The notes under the pieces were generated by a model that saw only the letters and a list, made by a program, of their open reading frames with translations, ran no database searches and had not been told where the DNA came from. A program made the translations under genes and the position numbers. From the NCBI RefSeq assembly GCF_905163445.1, contig NC_053197.1, positions 11,160,001 to 11,224,000 of the forward strand: a DNA stretch of 64,000 bases, given 5' to 3'. Shown piece by piece: positions 33,672 through 45,755 of the stretch (its first letter is position 1; the number at the start of each line of letters is the position of its first letter). Source of the DNA: Pararge aegeria. Taxonomy: Eukaryota > Arthropoda > Insecta > Lepidoptera > Nymphalidae.

Positions 33672-33930
33672 ACGTCAAATAAAGTCAAAGTTTCAAAGTC
33701 AAAAATATCTTTATTCAAGTAGGCCCATGGGTGGCACTTTTGATGCGTACATAAGAATTACACGGTAGTGAGATGATGGCGATAACCACATTCGTAAACT
33801 TAAAACTAAAGCTCCAAACGCGTCCTGGTCTAAAAAGAAGCCCACAACAAACTTAGCCGGGTGTTTTTTTTTGTTATTACCATCTAACAATGTCATTTTA
33901 AATTATTAGAAGAGCAACCAGGTTAGAGCA
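33672..33930 (-). mobile_element. LINE 3' end, family D copy 3
   Basis: The minus strand has CCCGGCTAAGTTTGTTGTGG and ends CTTGAATAAAGATATTTTTG. Confidence 0.65.
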
Positions 33931-35301
33931 ATAATTTACACCAAAGCTTTTTTATCGATTACGTAGTCCTTTATACTATAATAGGACTATTCTATGATAT
34001 GTTTAAAGGAATGATAAATCCTTAATATTGTCGGATTTTCATACATCCTCGAGCTTCAATTCCTCGCACATGATAACGACTGTGACACAATAAGATATCT
34101 TTGCCGTCCGTCTGAGTCTCTTATAAGACTGAAGTGTATTGAAAATGCACCCGTATTCATATCAGAATACGCCATGAGCATTAGCTGTGAGTCAAATAGA
34201 ATATTAATTATTTCTTTAAAAATATTTATTAATTAAATTAGAATTATTAGCATTGCTTTTGTTAAATTGCTTATTAATGTAATGAAATATCTGTCACATA
34301 TCAAGTTCCAGTTACCAAAAGTTTAATTATTTATTTACCCTTATTTTAATATGACGGAAGGACAGTCTTTGGCGTGCGTTTGCTCTGAGTGAACCCTGTC
34401 GACACGAGACATGAAAGTGACGTATGAAAAATGCGGTGTACCCTGTTAATGCAGCTGAATATGCGAAGGGTGCAAATGTGCAGACGTATGGGGACTCAAA
34501 ATAGAATGCTGAATGTGGGGTGACTTTAAGGCGACGTCGCTTATGAATTTTTCGAAATGGAAGGAGTACTTTTATTAGTGGAATAGAATTTTTATATTGA
34601 AGCGAAAGCTTTTTGAAGACGTTAGAGAATTTCGGTACGAAAATTCGACTGAGGTCTACAATAATGAAATAAGTATTTGGGGTAGATAATTTGAAGACTG
34701 TAACGAAATGGTGCTTTTATTTTTACAGGGTACTGCAACTTTTTATTTTTAAATAATAAATAAAGTGTTGGTAGTTTTAAACTATAGTATTTCCTAGCTT
34801 ATTTTGATAAAGAGATACGACGAAATTTACTGTATTTAACATCATCAGGCTATTCACTGTCCCAGTGGACCACTTTGGAGTTAAGTATTTTATCCTACAT
34901 CAATGAATTAAAAAGAAAAATATATAGACCAGATTTAAAAACATTACTGCTTTAACCAAGTTCAATAAATCTTAATATCTAAGTTTGATATTCATAATCA
35001 TCATCACATAGATGGAAGATTTAAAGATCATCTCAGCGATCTATAGCGCTTTAATCGACCACCCTGATAAATACATGATTGCCTGTCAATTTTAGTAATA
35101 AAGTTTGACTTTTTTACTAAAATTCTCAGGTAGCGAAGCTTTTCCACCATGCCAAAAAAAAAGGAAGCGATCATGCTAAGGTGTAAGTGATAATGACCAT
35201 TAAAGCAAGGAAAGGTAAAATCTGTCACACACATCCCTTTTAACTTGCATAATACTTTGTTTAGTTTGTACAAGTTAGCTTTTGGCAGCAATCTTGCCTT
35301 T
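33931..35301. other. Non-coding stretch, nothing recognised
   Basis: No exon, RNA gene or known repeat of this window was found. Composition is AT-rich apart from 34360-34530. Confidence 0.3.
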
Positions 35302-35960
35302 TAAATGATAATGCAGTCTAAGATGGTAACAGGCTAACCTGTTAGGCTTATGGCAGTAATATTAAACGCATACCCTTAATGGGGTTTTTGCGACATCGCA
35401 TAGTGCCGGAACGCTTAATCGCATGGTAGCACATCTTGGTAATGTGGTAACTAGCCACAGCCGACAGAAGCTACCTATCAGATAAAAAGCTTTGGCGACC
35501 TTTCTGACGCAATTCAGGCAGGGGCAATTTGAGAATTTACTAATTCTGAATTTTCTCTAGTGACCACCCTAGCGACAAAGGCATGCTGCTAAACGATTTA
35601 GCGTTCGGGTACGATGCTGGCGGGTTTAATATAACTGCCATGCTTTCTTTAAGGTTATGCTTAGACTAGCATCATCACTAATTACCAGCTGTGATTAAAG
35701 CCAATGGCAAACTTGCAGTTTAAAAAAAAGCTTGTTATAACTTAAGATGATGATAACAAAAAAAAATTTACCCTGCTAAGTTTGTTGTGGGCTCTTCTTA
35801 GACCAGGGCGCGTTTGGAACCCTCGTAGCTTTAGATCTAAGTTGGCGAACGAAGTTATCACCATCCACTTACAATTATGTAACAAATATGTATGAACGCT
35901 TCATAAGTGCCTGTGACATGTAAGGCCTACATGAATAAAGCAATTTTGAATTTGAATTTG
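35302..35960. mobile_element. Inverted SINE B pair followed by LINE family D end
   Basis: 35302-35480 is SINE B (minus), 35491-35725 is SINE B (plus, head TTGGCGACCTTTCTGACGCA), and 35738-35960 is a family D LINE 3' end (plus) ending in TTGAATTTGAATTTGAC. The three lie almost edge to edge. Confidence 0.65.
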
Positions 35961-36720
35961 ACTAAAACGATTCATTTTGCGCTGTCTCATTTAGGCAACA
36001 CGTTCCAAAGTACTTATCTCATTTACAGCTGTGGTTAAAACGAATTACTTTTATTTACCAAAAGTTTAACAGTTAACACGTACATCCACAGCCATGAACG
36101 CTGCCGTAATACATCTCCCTAATAAATCTAACCTAACGAAAACACACGTCGCAAAACCCAAAAGCCGGCGAATAAAAATTACACTCGTTAGGGGCTCGAG
36201 AAATTGGCGTTAATAAAAAAGACTGCGTTTTCTGTAATTCGGAAACGGTCGCTGACAAACGAGTGGGCTGTCTTTCTACATCATACAATCGCAAGTGTTT
36301 TTACTTACTGATCTATCTATCCATACCTTTTTTTTTATTTATTCCTATACTTTTTCTTAGTTCCAATTCGATACCCTAACTCTTGAGGATGGCAAATAGA
36401 CTTTTTAACATAACGTTGAGACCCAGAAAGAGATACAGAAGTATATTGTGTCACAAAGTTTTGGGTTATTTATAGGTATACTACATTCAAATCTATTCAA
36501 TCGACATAGTACAGTATCGACGTTGTGCAGTCTTTAAAAAATAGTGTTATTTTCCCGTTGATAACAAAAAAACATCATTAATTTTAATAAACTGGTCATT
36601 TCCAAGGATATCTAATATTAAATATAAATATATAAATATCATTGGCCATTATGAGGAAACTTCAATATTTACATGAAAATTGTCTTTAGGCAATACCTAA
36701 CAAATAAAACTGAAATACCA

Positions 36721-36791
36721 AACATATATATATATAAGTTGTGTAGGATATATTTTATAAGTTTTTGTATATATATATATATATATATATA
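36721..36791. repeat. (TA)n microsatellites
   Basis: Two AT-dinucleotide runs, the longer at 36770-36791, flanked by partial inverted copies of ATAAGTTGT. Nothing else is recognised from 35961 to 37284. Confidence 0.7.
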
Positions 36792-37284
36792 CAACAACTT
36801 ATAAAATGATTGAGCTATAATAGGCTAGATAACAATATAAACTAGTTTTTTTGGGGACATAATATATTAATTGCTTCATGCACTTTACGTAGGGTTATTT
36901 TTTTTGGGAAATACCCATTTTTAGATAAGTTGTACCTTCTCAATTGTTTGCGATGTCTTTCACGATATCATAGTATCTAAGGAAGTAAATTAATGATTGC
37001 CAGACGTATTTCACCCTTCATTTCCTGATTTCTCTGGTTACAAAAAGAAGAGGGTGATAAATATAAAATTTAATGAAGCCCTTTGTTTAATTTTACCCTT
37101 CCGTCAAATAAAAGGTGTATTATTGCGTATGGTTAATGATTATAAGACTATAATTGTTTTATATTCAGTCTCTGAAATCAGACGCTTAGTACATAGAACA
37201 TGAATGTGGAGGTATGTAGATATTTGAATACAATATTACAAACTATACTGCAAGGAATGAAAAATGTAAATTGTTGTTATTGGA

Positions 37285-37420
37285 AAAGAGCAACTGCTGA
37301 GTTTCTTGCCGGCTTCTTCTTGTTAGAATCTGCCTTCCGAGCCGGTTGTAGAGTCACTATACACAGACAGACTTTCTTCTTTATGCATACCCTGATCAAA
37401 AACCCTGTGCACGCCACTGA
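37285..37420 (+). mobile_element. LINE family K segment fused to a hAT-MITE 3' end
   Basis: 37285-37378 has GCAACTGCTGAGTTTCTTGC and GCCGGCTTCTTCTTGTTAGA. 37378-37420 matches the right half of the MITE at 44848-44990, ending GTGCACGCCACTG. Confidence 0.5.
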
Positions 37421-37650
37421 TTGAAACCATAACGTTGCGTTGCAATTATGGATTACATCGTCATTCTTAGCCCTATAAAGTCCTACGATATTGGGCATAT
37501 TCCTACTGTCTAATAGGATTGAAGGATTTAGTGCTTATACCCACCACCCTGCTCTATTGTGGGTTGGTGGGCTTATAAGGTTATTTTCCCACGTCATTAA
37601 CGGGACCGACGGCTTCACTGGCTCTCCGTACTTTACTAGAGTATTTCCTA

Positions 37651-37682
37651 ACTAGGGGCTGGTATTAGTACCAGCCCCTAGT
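37651..37682. repeat. Perfect 14-bp hairpin
   Basis: Arms ACTAGGGGCTGGTA and TACCAGCCCCTAGT are exact reverse complements with loop TTAG. Confidence 0.85.
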
Positions 37683-38069
37683 AATTAGCTAATAGAATTT
37701 GCTGTAAGAAAAAACCTAATACCTAGCAATTTATGGCCCCACCAAGAGAATCGAAGCTAAAAACGCATTCAGTATCATATTAAATGTAGATATTAATTTT
37801 ATGTTAATTCAATAATGTATTCATAAGCCACAAAGCTTATAGTTGCCAATGGTCGTTTTAATCCAATTTTGATTTGAATAAAACGCATTGACAATTAAAA
37901 TGTATACGTACACAAATTGCTTGAAACCAGTTGATTAACGGTAAATATAGCAACAGAGATGGACCAAATCAAATAAATTGCGGGTACAAAACGACCCAAC
38001 AATCCTATAATCCGAGCTGCGTACCGCTCGTTTGGTTGTGTCGGGGCAGCTAAAATGTTACAGTCACAC

Positions 38070-38912
38070 GAATAATATAAATGCGAAAGTTAGTATGCCT
38101 CTTTCTTTGTTTTATTTTTAACTGCCGACGGAAAAAGACGGCCTGTTATTAGTCTGACGTATCTATGTGTCTGTCTGTGGCATCGTATTTTCCGAACGGA
38201 TCCACCGATATTTTATAACTCCCTCAATAAACGGGTATGACATGAAAGGGCTGGACTAGCAGAATACACTATGAGATATTTAAAATCCACAACAAAATGG
38301 TAAGTTACATTTTTTCACCACTCTCTCGATATGAGTATCAAATGAAAGGGCTTGAATAATAGAATGTACAGTGTACACTATATTGGAAGTCGGAGGTCTT
38401 AATTTACCTATATATTATTTACTTTTGTTTATAATCAACCCAAGTCGTGTAATAAACCGGTTGTGGGTATCATACTATTTCCGCCCAAGTCGGGTCTCCT
38501 CTAAGAATTAGTAGGTTGGTTAGAGATGGTAGTCAGGTAGAGACCTGACTTGGGATGGGTTGAGTGTTAAGCGGTAATTTGCTTAGTTTTAGATTAGTAA
38601 AAAGCTACGGATACACCTCCAGAAACCAAACTTCAGTACATAATCTCTAAGAGGAACTCCTGCAACAGGAAGTAAATCCTACAAGATACAAATAGTATTC
38701 GTTCGGATATAAGCAGGCGCTACTTTGCGGAATTCCATGACCGGAACATCTCCAGGAGATGTTGACTTTACAATCAATAATTAGTCGAGGGTACATTGCC
38801 GAAAATCTGTTTGGTGTGGAGTATAAGGATTGAAGAAATTATAAATTACACCGTACAGATTCTCCTGCTTTTCGCAGAGTATAGCAAATTAAGCTTAATA
38901 TTCACATAACAC
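38070..38912. mobile_element. Helitron-like left end, unnamed repeat G, and foldback element E copy 3
   Basis: 38075-38100 has ATAATATAAATGCGAAAGTT. 38140-38410 has AACTGCCGACGGAAAAAGAC and two ATGAAAGGGCT words, also seen near 30985. 38484-38554 holds 15-bp inverted repeats (CCCAAGTCGGGTCTC, one mismatch) around 41 nt. 38695-38912 is element E. Confidence 0.45.
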
Positions 38913-39887
38913 ACTAGTCTATAACTAGACATCAAGTTACCATAGTTTGGTATTACTGATTGGAGCAAAGTTATATTATACCGGCCTCAGAGTTCATCTT
39001 AGTGGGTGGAAAACATCCATCCATTAATATAACCACTGTGACAGGTAGGTCGTCAAAACCACTGTCGTCGTAGTTGACGTAGTGAAGCGCCATTTTAAAT
39101 AGCCTGAAAATACAGGTTGTTTAATTTGCAAAACAGTGAAAGGGATCATTCTCTCTATTATATTGGAATCGGCACGTTCGGCACACCTTTGTAATCTATG
39201 AACACATACTATTATGTTCGTTTTGGTACAATTTTCATTTGAGGGGGCTTAAGTGTAGCGTTTTTCACTGGTTCTGCCGGTTGATATTTTAAAATTATTC
39301 TTAGACTGTTTGCACTTCAGAATTGAGTCCAAAGGGAAATAAAAAGAAGGAAAATTTTGGGAGTAGTAAAGAAAGACTGGTTGGTACTTACATACGAGAA
39401 CATTGATTGACAAAAACACCGACTTTCTAAAAAAATATTTTCTACTACGTTTTTAAGTCGGTACCAAGTAAAATATAAAATTACTAAGTATATATATACT
39501 TTTCTACATTATAGTGGTTTTAGAGAGTCGTTTTTTTTTTCGTTACAATGTTTATTAGCTTTTTTTAGTTGGTATGTTTTCAAATATATCTAAGTTATAA
39601 TTATAATTATATCAACTATTATGTGTAGTCAAACAAAAGATTCGATTTCCCGTAGCCGGGGCGTTAATTGTTTAGGAGTTCTCCCGGCACTTCACCATCA
39701 GCTCCTTTATTGTAACGTCCATGAATTGCTTCCCTACTTGATACCATAAAGGAAGCGCAACCCGTGTAATACTTATTATACTTACTATTCTTCCGGTGGC
39801 CATCCGAGGTCTTCATCATTTCACACAAAAATACTCAAAACTATGGCTTTACCTATAATATTCCAAGAGTTCCCTCGACAGTAAGGT

Positions 39888-40145
39888 AAAGTTTCCTTTT
39901 CGGGGGACTCCCGTTCGATCCCGACACGCACCTCTTACCTACTCTCTCTGAGTTATATGCATTATAAAATATGCCTGGTTTTAAAGGCGAAGGAAAACAT
40001 CGCGAGGAAATTTACTTGACTAAGAGTTCTACATTATGTAAAAGGCCTGTGAAGTTTCCCAATCCGCACTTGGCTGCAACCCTTCCCTTTCTGAGACGAG
40101 ATCCGTTCCTTGGAGTGGAGTGGTGATTGGTTGGTAACGATGATA
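39888..40145 (+). mobile_element. SINE family C copy, degenerate
   Basis: It has a box B-like CCGTTCGATCCCGACACGCA, then AAGGCGAAGGAAAACATCGC, GTGAAGTTTCCCAATCCGCA and a GGTAACGATGATAAGGA tail. Confidence 0.6.
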
Positions 40146-41589
40146 AGGATATATAAATTATTCAACGTGGAAGTCGGTTATAGAGTAATAATCATAAGGG
40201 AACTTTTGAATTTTCTTGAATAAAAAACGCCTTTATAATTCCGAATAACATTGAAATCGAAGGCGTAAAGATAAGAAAAATTCCTCTTTTGACATTGCAT
40301 TTATGTGGGGTGGAATGTATTCAAGCGGGGATCTTGTAGTGTTTTTAATGATGGGTGTTACTTAGCTAAGACCAGGTTCTCAAAGGTCGGTCAATTTATG
40401 CTTAAGACCTGAGGACCTGTTCTTAGCTCGATGTGGGTTTACTAATACGGGCCTTAAACGAGAAGAAAAGGAAGAGAAGAAAAAAAATATAAAAACATAG
40501 GTTGCTTGGGGTTTAAACAACAAAATAAGACAAATACATATTAAGAAAGGATTTTTCTCTTCAGCTTTAGGTTTCCCAAACAGATTCTCATATTATGGAT
40601 AGTTATAAAAATAGCTTGTTTTTACTTGTAAGGTGTGAACGAGACTTCTAAAAAAAAGTTATTTACCGTAGTGAGATCGTTCAAATTAGGCCTTATGTAA
40701 ATTGCCTTTGTATTAGGGCAGCATAACTCACGCACGGATGGCGTTAAATGTGGGAAGCCCTTTTAGTAAAGCGACACTTATTTTTGGTAGCCAGGAAATT
40801 GCCTACTTCTAACTAGGAGGCTTAAAGAGTGGAGCTCGAGCAATTTAGTTAAAACGTGGGGGAGGCGTCAAGTTTTAAGGGCAATGTTTCATTTTTGGAA
40901 TAAACAAATTGCTTTATTCAATCCAATCGAGGATTCATGTAAATGAGACATGGACAGATGTGCCTATGTGTTGTGTCAGATTTAAATCACAAATTATTAC
41001 CATGCACACATATTCGCAAGAGTTAAAAAATGTTTTTTGTTATTTTTTACTGTACCTATTTGTTTGTACAATCATCTCTTTCAGTTTTGTTAGTACCTAG
41101 CTAATGAAATTTATTAAATTCATACTGGTCTATTCATCTACTGGTCATTTAATAAATGCTTATAATACTTGAAAGGACTTGTATAATATTTTTTAATATG
41201 ATTAATGCAATTATTCTTGTGATGTCATTATAAAATACGGTTTTGTTTTTTTTTGCTTTTACTTGTACTAAAAGACACTGCTTGTTACCAACTTCTTATA
41301 TTTATGTCAACAGCCAATACCATATTGGTTTTCATTGCGAATTCCCTCCCCTGCGTTGGATCATAAAATTGATTTTAACATAGCTCTTGAAGCTTTGTTG
41401 GATTGCTGACTTGAATACCGGTACCTAGTTACTTCCCCGCATTCCTTACAGACCTATAGATAGATGGACAACACAGCGAACAAATAATATTTACTTTTTC
41501 CTTTTAAGATGAGGAACCCTATAAATAGCTCGTTATGATGTTAATTTTAAATATTGTTTGTTATTAGTGTTATGTTAGGAATATTTTGA
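40146..41589. other. Non-coding stretch, nothing recognised
   Basis: No splice-supported exon and no member of the repeat families listed here. Confidence 0.3.
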
Positions 41590-42045
41590 CAGTAGTGGGC
41601 AGCGACCCTGCTTTCTGATTCCAAGGCTGTGAGTTCGATTCCCAATGGTGGAAAATGTTTGTTTGATGAAAATAAATGTTTTTTAGTGTCTGGATGTTAA
41701 TCTGTATAATATAAATATTTAGGTATAAAATATATATAAAATATATATTTATAACACAAGCTATAACGCGTACTTAAGGACTAGATGGCCATAAGTGTAT
41801 TGTCGTAGTATATTATTTATTTAATTTGTATTATGCAAATTAAGCTTAATTTGCTATACTCCGCGAACAGCAGGAGAATCTGTATGTTGTAATTTATAAT
41901 TTCTTCAATCCGTATACTCCACACCAAACAGATCATCGGAAATGTACCCTCTACGGAGGTTTCTAGAAACCGGAGCATCCTCAGGAGATGTTGACTTTAC
42001 AATGAATAATTGTTAAGATCATGCTTCTATCCAATATTTAATTTG
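41590..42045 (+). mobile_element. SINE family A followed by foldback element E copy 4
   Basis: 41590-41826 is SINE A (head GTGGGCAGCGACCCTGC, box B-like GAGTTCGATTCCCAATG). 41828-42045 is element E, beginning AAATTAAGCTTAATTTGCTA (from 41836) and ending near AATTGTTAAGATCATGCTTC. Confidence 0.7.
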
Positions 42046-42424
42046 TATCCAAAATTGTTGTACATAGTACACGTATTTATAGGGATTGTTTATACACAGG
42101 TTTATATTCGTGGTTCTTCGATTACACATTCCGGATGCGCGAGAATTAAATTTGTCGACGCCGGACCACTTTTTACTGCGTCGATATAGATTGTACCTAC
42201 TTACTGGATACGCCTGGTATGGTATTAAATAATATTCGTGTTAAAAAATTGTTTAGTAGTGACGGACTTTAAACAAGTGTTGTGACAGGTTAGTGAATAT
42301 AACCTGGGCGTAAAAAGCTCAAGTGCTCCGAAAGGCTATGGCATGTATGCTATATCCGTCATTATGTCCAATGACGAACATTGATTGAGTTATAAATTGT
42401 ACAGTTTTGTACCGCTTGCGTTCA

Positions 42425-42995
42425 GTGGCTCCATGAGACTCGTTTGTTTTCGTCTGCCCACCTAATCCGGGGTCTACCAAAGCTGTAATTACCGGTGCGA
42501 GGTCGCCATTCTAGCTCCTTGGGACCCCAAAGTCCCTCCAGTCATTGCCACACTGGCTTCGAGACTCATTGAGCTATGTCTAGCTCTGAATATTCAGCAG
42601 ATCTTCTCATTCCTGATGTGATCACGTGAAATACAAAGAGCATAGTTCTCTCCTTCATGTGACTCTGAGCCACATATAGATAGCGACCACGTTTCCGAGC
42701 TATAAGTCATAACAGTCAAAACAGGAAAATATCGAAGTCTTTGGTCTTTAAGCACTGAAGTATTTTGGACGCGAGAAGATGTCACGAAGTTTCCCAAAGC
42801 CGAAATTGGTTTGGTGGTTTTGGTGGCCTTTTTCTCGAAATTGGATCGTGTGTACATATTGGTAGATAATTTCAATTGCAGTGCTCTTAACGTTTACTGG
42901 TTGAAGCGGAAGGAACATAAGACATCTTCGTCCTGTCATTGATCACGTTAATTCGATTGAGAACTTTATTGACAGAAAAAAATCGATAAATGTTT
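42425..42995 (-). pseudogene. Decayed reverse transcriptase fragment of an RTE-like LINE
   Basis: The minus strand encodes a broken reverse-transcriptase C-terminal region, including VLTVMTYSSETWSLSICGSE, then SRDHIRNEKIC. Further downstream the strand recalls the usual arginine-rich GRPPTRW end in degraded form. Several frames are used and stops interrupt it, so it is dead. The clade is inferred from the MTYGSETW-type motif. Confidence 0.6.
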
Positions 42996-43361
42996 GTCCA
43001 TGTTGAGATTCTATTGAAGACCTTTTACTTAATATCTTCTAAAAGTCGCATCTAGTTGTTCGCTTTCGAAGAACACACATAGGTTTTTAAATACAATCCG
43101 GTCTGTACAAATGTTTGTACAATCTTGCACTGCATCGCTTGGAATTCATTTGTTGTCGCCAAGAAGTGAGATGCAAGTACTGATTAATAGGAATTCTATT
43201 CTTGTTTTTAGTAATTCAAATGTATGAAACTTAAACCATTTAATAAGCACTTAATTCCATATTTATCTAATTCAATGGAATTAGAAAACTTAAAAAACTA
43301 TTCTTATGGGGCGCGCGGCGTTTCCATAATTTTTTTGAAAGAGATTAATTTTATTGAAGAC

Positions 43362-43750
43362 TAGCATACCCAGCCCGCTTCGCCGGGCTACATTTTGCTT
43401 TATTTTATTTAAACAATAAACTTACATCATTAAAATTTTTAATTTAAGTCTCATAATATATTAAATCATTTATTTCTCTCCGTATTCAGTCTCTTCTATT
43501 CTCTTCTCGAGTGGGTGAAGATCATTATCTACACCCATGTACATCCAACAATAGAATATCATCATAGTAAATAAAAGCTGTATTTGACAGTTTGACAGTT
43601 CAAAAATAGGATTGCTCCGATCGTCACCAAACTTTACTGGATTACTCGCCAGGTCAATCCGGAGATTCTCTGAAAGTTTCATTGAAATCGGTCCAGCCGT
43701 TTCGGAGCCTATACGGAACATACCCACACACTTTCTCTTATAGATAGATG
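43362..43750 (+). mobile_element. Unnamed lepidopteran repeat F
   Basis: It begins GACTAGCATACCCAGCCCGC with the CCCGCTTCGCCGGG palindrome and ends near CGGTCCAGCCGTTTCGGAGC and the ACACACTTTCTCTTATAGAT word. Both are typical ends of a high-copy lepidopteran repeat. The class is uncertain. Confidence 0.5.
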
Positions 43751-43799
43751 AAATTTCAAACGTCACGTTAAGGCATATTTGATTGCATAAGATATTTTT

Positions 43800-44012
43800 T
43801 TTTTATATAGATGGTAAGTGGAAACTGGAAACCCTTCGCTTATAAACAGAGCAACACTGCACAGGGCATGCAAGGCCCATCAAATAGGTGTTAAGCCTCA
43901 TGGGCCTTTAATTACACCACGCCTTTCAAAACGGAACTCTTCAGAAATAAGCATGGCGAGAATACTTCAGACGATATCTGTCACAAAAAGCTCTAGTACC
44001 TACCTAAAAGAT
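43800..44012 (+). mobile_element. Family H non-autonomous element, copy 2
   Basis: It has GGTAAGTGGAAACTGGAAAC, then AGAGCAACACTGCACAGGGC, AAGCATGGCGAGAATACTTC and the CACAAAAAGCTCTAGTA end. Confidence 0.6.
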
Positions 44013-44769
44013 CAAAAGTGAGATACCAATTTACTATATTAAAACTATTTGTTACAGAGTGCAAAATGTCGAACATTTGCCAACGATATATCAGGAGACA
44101 CTGTGAGGAGAAACAAGGCGGCTCCTACATGAAGGTAGGTGATAAACATTATACGTAATAAAACCATTTTCATACAACACACTGTTACACACACACCACA
44201 CACGACCACCCACCCCACATTGGAAAGCAGGAGGTTATTATTAATGTAGTATTTAGACTTCGTTTTAGAAGTCGAGTCCTAACACTTAAAATACTTTCAC
44301 TAATGTGATCATTTTCCGTTCATATCTTTGTTGTTGTTACTATACAAAAGCAAAAGGCCCTCACCCTCCATCTATTCGTTACATTATCATATACGAGTAG
44401 CTTCTTCTACAATAGTTTTTATACCTCTCTCTATATTGCTCTGTTACAAACCTAGTTATTATGTAAACTACGTTACAACATGCTTAAGGCTTAGCTGGGA
44501 TATGGTGTTGTATCAAAATACATTACCCCATTATACCTGTTTATTGAGATTTGTAATAAGCAACACCCTAGATCACTCAAGAGGTGGAAAAAGTTTAGTA
44601 ATCAACGTAGGGATAATGCTCTGTTCTTCTTTATAGCCACTAAACCCCTCGCTACACTCAGGTTCCAGACGCTACACCTTCGCTCCGTTTGGTAGTCATT
44701 TTGAGATTAATAAAACTCTTTAGACCTAACTCCAGTTATAAAACGTAACACATTTATTGTAGTAATAAT

Positions 44770-45158
44770 TGACGGATACATGACGGTAAGAGAACCATCG
44801 TCTATGAAAAAAGCAAAATTTCGCAGGGTAACAAAGTGCCACCCTGTCAGCGGCGTGCACTTCATACATGCACAAAAGCACTGCATACCCAAATTATTTT
44901 ATATAACCCGTATTGGAGGGGGATTTTTCCATTTTATGCCATGTACCTGCTTAATGCATACCCTGGTCAAAACCCCTGTGCACGCCACTGCACCCTGTGT
45001 CCATCAACCTGAGGCATTGGGGTTAAACCTCACGTGCCAGTGATGACAACGGCAACCACACACGTTAGAGCGGAAAACATAAATATCGCGGCATAAATAA
45101 GCATGGCGGTAGTAATTCCACGGACGAGATCTGCTACAAAAAGCTCTGCTATTACTGT
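44770..45158 (+). mobile_element. Family H element, copy 3, interrupted by a MITE
   Basis: The left part 44770-44847 and the right part 44991-45158 together match the family, including CCACCCTGT and GTCCATCAACCTGAGGC. The element at 44848-44990 splits it. A SINE A abuts its 3' end. Confidence 0.65.
44848..44990. mobile_element. hAT-type MITE with 8-bp target-site duplication
   Basis: A 143-bp element starting CAGCGGCGTGCAC and ending GTGCACGCCACTG (13-bp terminal inverted repeats, one mismatch). It is flanked by CACCCTGT at 44840-44847 and 44991-44998. The 8-bp duplication points to a hAT-family transposase acting in trans. Confidence 0.85.
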
Positions 45159-45161
45159 TAT

Positions 45162-45402
45162 TAAATAAATAAATATACTACGACAATACACACATCGCCA
45201 TCTAGCCCCAAAGTAAGCGTAGCTTGTGTTATGGGTACTAAGGTGACTGATGAATATTTTTATGAATAATATACATAAATACTTATAACATACATATAAA
45301 CACCCAGACACTGAAAAACCCAGACACTGTTCATCACACAAACATTATCCAGTTGTGGGAATCGAACCTTCGAATCCACGGCCTTAGACTCAAGAAAGCA
45401 GT
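45162..45402 (-). mobile_element. tRNA-derived SINE, family A copy
   Basis: Minus-strand SINE A with CAACTGGATAATGTTTGTGT, the ACACTGAAAAACCCAGACAC local repeat, and the CGACAATACACACATCGCCA 3' word. It is inserted at the 3' end of a family H element. Confidence 0.75.
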
Positions 45403-45414
45403 TTTGTTCGTTTT

Positions 45415-45755
45415 ATGTAAAGTTTGTATAAAACGTAAGCTTACAGAAAAATCCTATTATAATATTAAGGATTACTTAAACGATAAAAAAGCTTGGGTGT
45501 GAATTGCTCTAGCTTCATAGCTTAATATAAATGTACTGGGAGATGATGATAACAAAAAAAAAAATAACCCGGCTAAGTTTGTTGTGGGCTCTTCTTAGAC
45601 CAGGGCGCGTTTTGAACCCTCGTAGCTTTAGGTTTGATTTTGGCGAACGAAGTTATCACCATCCCCTTACAATTATGTAGACATATATGTATGAACGCTT
45701 CATAAGTGCCTGTGATAGGCCTACATGAATAAAGAAATTTTGAATTTAATTTTAC
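45415..45755 (+). mobile_element. LINE 3' end, family D copy 5
   Basis: It shares ACGTAAGCTTACAGAAAAAT, then GGCTAAGTTTGTTGTGGGCT, and ends CATGAATAAAGAAATTTTGA. With the copy at 23877 it shows that the family end is at least 340 bp long. Confidence 0.65.

Noticed and set aside
42594..42939. Minus-strand open frames as host genes
   Set aside because: They carry broken reverse-transcriptase motifs in more than one frame, so they belong to a dead LINE.
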